A stretch of 64,000 nucleotides of DNA. It comes from Sphagnum magellanicum (taxonomy: Eukaryota; Streptophyta; Sphagnopsida; Sphagnales; Sphagnaceae). The position numbers and the translations under genes were made by a program. The first letter of the stretch is position 1. The number at the start of each line of letters is the position of its first letter. The stretch spans positions 21,276,256 to 21,340,255 of the forward strand of contig CM038910.1 of assembly GCA_021904315.1 (NCBI GenBank), given 5' to 3'. Shown in pieces: positions 61,200-64,000 of this stretch. The notes below the pieces were generated by a model. That model was not told the origin of the DNA. It saw nothing but the letters and a program-made list of their open reading frames with translations, and ran no database searches.

Positions 61200-62288
61200 C
61201 CCCCCAACAGCAGAGGCAACAAAAACGAAGCAGACATTTGCACTACGTACACTGAAGAGCGCTCTCGCGCGCGCACTAATGTCTCCGGGGTTTAGACCAA
61301 TCGGAACTATCCACGTGTAACTTTCGACGCTTGTGATTGGGCTAACGGACAGAAACCAGAGGGTAGAATAAGGAACGGAAGCTGATGGATGCTAAACGGA
61401 CGGAATGGATCTTCGGAAACCAAAGGGTAGAATTATGAACGGAATCTGATGGATGCGAAACGGACGGAATGGGTCTTCGGAAACCAAATGGAAGAATTGC
61501 GACGGAATATGTTGGATGAGGAAAAGGACAGAATGGTCTTCGGAAACCAGATGGTGGAATTGCGAACGGAATATGATGGATGAGAAATGGACAGAATGGG
61601 TCTTCGGAAATCAATTGGTAGAATTACGAAGAGCATATGATGGATGAGAGACGGACAGAACGTCGTCGCGGGAAGGAAGCCACCGGGACTTGCAAGATCT
61701 CTGCTGTAGCGTAACATGGGGCGTGACGACTGCGATTGTTATTTTTTCGCGCATAATTTTTGTCTGAGAATTTGAAGAGATCGGTGTTGTGCAGTTGGAG
61801 AATTTGAGCTTTTTCTGCGGGTTTCTGGAATTGGGTGTTGAGCGGAAATTGCGATGGATCTCTAAAAGTTGTTTTGTCAGTGGAAATGAGGATGGAGGAG
61901 CTCTGCTTTTGTTTTGTGGGTTTTCTTGTAAGCGTCGCAGCAGCGGCGGCGGCATTGGGATAAGGAAAGAGTTCACGATTTCTGTTTTCCAGATTTTGAA
62001 TGGTAGACTTGTTAGAAGTCTTTTCTTTTAGGTTTGGGTGTGAAGCTTCAGAAAGATGGAGCTTCGTTTGTTTCTAGCAGAGAGGAAAAGCAAAGTGACA
62101 CAGAGAGAGATGTTTTAGTCGGAGTTTGGAAGCAGCAGGAGGAGAAGCACGGCTAGGTCTGAACATTCACCAGGCTTGAGAGTAGGAGCGGAGAATTGAA
62201 TCGAGGGAAAAATCTCAAATCGGAAGAAACCCTAAACCCTAAAAATCAGGGTTTCTTCAGGTCGACTAGGACGGCTGCTCATGTTGCC
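61200..62288 (+). promoter_or_regulatory. Promoter and 5' leader side of the membrane protein gene
   Basis: A G-box core CACGTG lies at about 61313-61318 (TATCCACGTGTAAC). Telo-box-like AAACCCTAAACCC is near 62227-62240, a motif common in the leaders of plant housekeeping genes. The minisatellite sits between the two. The open frame 61789-62031 is probably leader sequence. Regulation itself is inferred. Confidence 0.4.
61335..61660 (+). repeat. Minisatellite, unit about 63-64 bp, five copies
   Basis: Units contain GATGGATG, ACGGACGGAATGG, TCTTCGGAAACCA and GAATT[AG][TC]GAACGGAAT. Starts of the GATGGAT block are near 61384, 61448, 61511, 61575 and 61638. Frames across it on either strand are repeat artefacts. 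Confidence 0.88.
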
Positions 62289-63963
62289 ATGGCACGCTTC
62301 GGTCAGGGAAGCACCGGATCATCAGATTCCTTCCATAGGCCAGTCAATCCTGAACTGTAAGTCCTACAAATCATCATCATCATTAGAGTTAGCTGCATTT
62401 CCCCTTGTAAGTACTCTGGGAAGCTTGCATGCAATTCAAAGGGACTAATTGAGAACTATTCTTATGTATTGGGCGGGAGCCAGGTTCACAGACACAGCAG
62501 AGCTTCCACTGTTGGGATGGCATGAGAAAGCAGACACGTTGGTGGCTTGCATTTATTGTCTCCTTCTGGTATGTGCAATCATGAACGCCTGCCTGCATGA
62601 TCCATCCATTATCTTCATCCCCACCACTGCATATTGTTTGTTACACATGATTTCTTCTAAACTCTCATTAGCTGATTGAGCTTTGTAGATTTAGGGTTCA
62701 ATATATTAGGAGTGGTTATCAAAGTGTTTCTTCAGAAATGCACAATGGGTTGTGGACACATGTGCTTCTTGTGTGTGTAGCTAGTTTTTTGTTTTGCTGG
62801 AAGTGACAACAGAATGTTTATCTTCAAGAAGTGTTTTTGTGGAATTTTTCTCTGCAATCTCATGGATATATGTACGTATGAATATACTGATTGGAGTCCA
62901 ATGTGGTTTTGTGATTGAATACAGGCAGTGTACGGGATGCTCCTTGTTTCATCATGGCTGCCATTGCCTCTGTTGCTATCACAGGTGGCACTTTTCTCTG
63001 TGTGTAACCTCCTCCTGCTTGTGGTCACAGGTCAGGCTACCATCCTTTAGCATTTGAGTACTGCAAGTCTTTTTGGTTATGAATCTGCAAATTGGTTTGT
63101 CCTTGAAATCAAGGAGCCCATCGTTCCTGCAAAAGTTGGACTCTGCACGAATACCAAATACAATACTCTATCCTATAATCCATGTGACTGCTGGTTCTGT
63201 TATGGAACTCTCTATTCTTTTACCAGTATTGCGGAACAGTAATCACAAAATGGAGAAAGTAATTTTGATGCTTATGAGGCTTTTCATCAATCCTGATCCA
63301 TTGTTGAAGTGTTTGTCTGGGAAGTTTTGGGGCAAAAGAATGTTGACAGATGACATTAGTTCTATATTAAGCATTTGTAGTACATGTCGTGACGTTTTTT
63401 TATTATCTGATCTATCCAATCCAGGTCCATCTCTTGATTGAGGTTGATATTTGGACTTGTTGGGCTAGTGCAGGGTTTTTGCAAAGACATTTGAGTGCAC
63501 AACTGAAAAGGATGCAGCAGCAGGTACACACAAAGTTTTCCCTTCTGAACTCTACTTCCATCATGCTGTGGGTATGCCCACATGTTTGGCTAAGGAACAA
63601 TTGGGGGTTTATTTTGTTGCGCAGGGCTTTCTGAAGTTCAGTGTGTTTCTGAAGTGGATAGTATCTCAGCCCTTCAAAATAGTCGCCTATGGTATGTTGA
63701 ATCAATTCATATCTTCGAGAATCAAAGGATGTTTTGCTGTCTGAGTGTATCTGATGGGATCAAGCCTTAGATGGTGAAGAACTTATTACCTCAAATGAGG
63801 TAAAATTATCTTAGCGTTACAGAGAATTAGGGCAGGATAAGAGGGTGGTCTTATGCAAGAGTAATGCTATGTTGGGCGGTACAGGGACAGGAATAGTACT
63901 TGTGGTTGTGACCTGGGATACCTTCCTGCTGCAATGGGGCATCCCACCTTTGTTATTTCTCCG
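62289..63963 (+). CDS. Unidentified multi-pass membrane protein, 5' part, cut by window edge
   Basis: Exons with GT-AG borders: 62289-62356 (MARFGQGSTGSSDSFHRPVN), 62484-62568, 62925 to 63023 or 63030, then likely 63425-63523, 63625-63691 and 63885-63963. The first three join in frame as PEL|FTDTAELPLLGWHEKADTL then VACIYCLLL|AVYGMLLVSS, followed by LPLPLLLSQVALFSVCNLLL. That gives two predicted membrane helices after a short soluble start. Later exons read VHLLIEVDIWTCWASAGFLQ, GFLKFSVFLKWIVSQPFKIV and GTGIVLVVVTWDTFLLQWGI, adding at least one more helix. The link between exons 3 and 4 is uncertain: the better donor gives the wrong phase, so another exon may lie between. I do not recognise the family. 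Confidence 0.5.
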
Positions 63964-64000
63964 GTAATCTAATCCTGTGTATTTTAATCTACATCCAGAT

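Overview
The window looks like nuclear DNA of a seed-free land plant; a lycophyte or an early-branching relative is the best guess. Three kinds of sequence support this: a plant Ty3/Gypsy chromovirus with scattered LTR copies, about 35 kb of decayed mitochondrial DNA whose gene set (rps1, rps2, rps7, rps12, complete ccm set) and intron positions are of bryophyte/lycophyte type, and intron-rich plant nuclear genes on the right. The organism is inferred, not shown.

Layout. 54-7092: a broken minus-strand Ty3/Gypsy chromovirus, with an inverted solo LTR of the same LTR family nested in it (2396-3216, target duplication GGGCA). About 7.1-42.4 kb: a nuclear mitochondrial insertion (NUMT) or group of insertions. 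In order it holds trnE, rps12, rps7, atp6 (minus, with a group II intron after coding base 80), nad6, an unidentified ORF, a non-mitochondrial patch (about 18.2-20.1 kb) with a minisatellite, a partial LTR, trnL, trnQ, the minus-strand run rps2-ccmB-ccmC-ccmFN-ccmFC, trnF, rps1, a second copy of the unidentified ORF, atp4 and cox1 with introns after coding bases 323, 511, 624 and about 729. Nearly every protein gene has internal stops or indels, so these are relics. About 42.4-52.6 kb: gene-poor DNA with tandem repeats, a 905-bp solo LTR (target duplication TTTTG) and a 230-bp direct duplication.

52.6-58.6 kb: an apparently intact nuclear gene (plus strand, 12 coding exons, 719 codons) for a MIP1-type leucine-zipper plus DUF547 protein. 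59.9-61.7 kb: short tandem repeats, a tiny LHCB-like relic joining an N-terminal and a C-terminal piece of LHCII, and a 39-residue one-helix ORF, both on the minus strand. 62.3 kb to the right edge: the 5' part of an unidentified multi-pass membrane protein gene (plus strand), cut by the window end.

The mitochondrial relics are not expected to work together. Their value is as a record of the ancestral mitochondrial gene order and intron sites. I found no convincing new system; the most unusual items are the intron-bearing NUMT, the LHCB micro-relic and the small membrane ORF.
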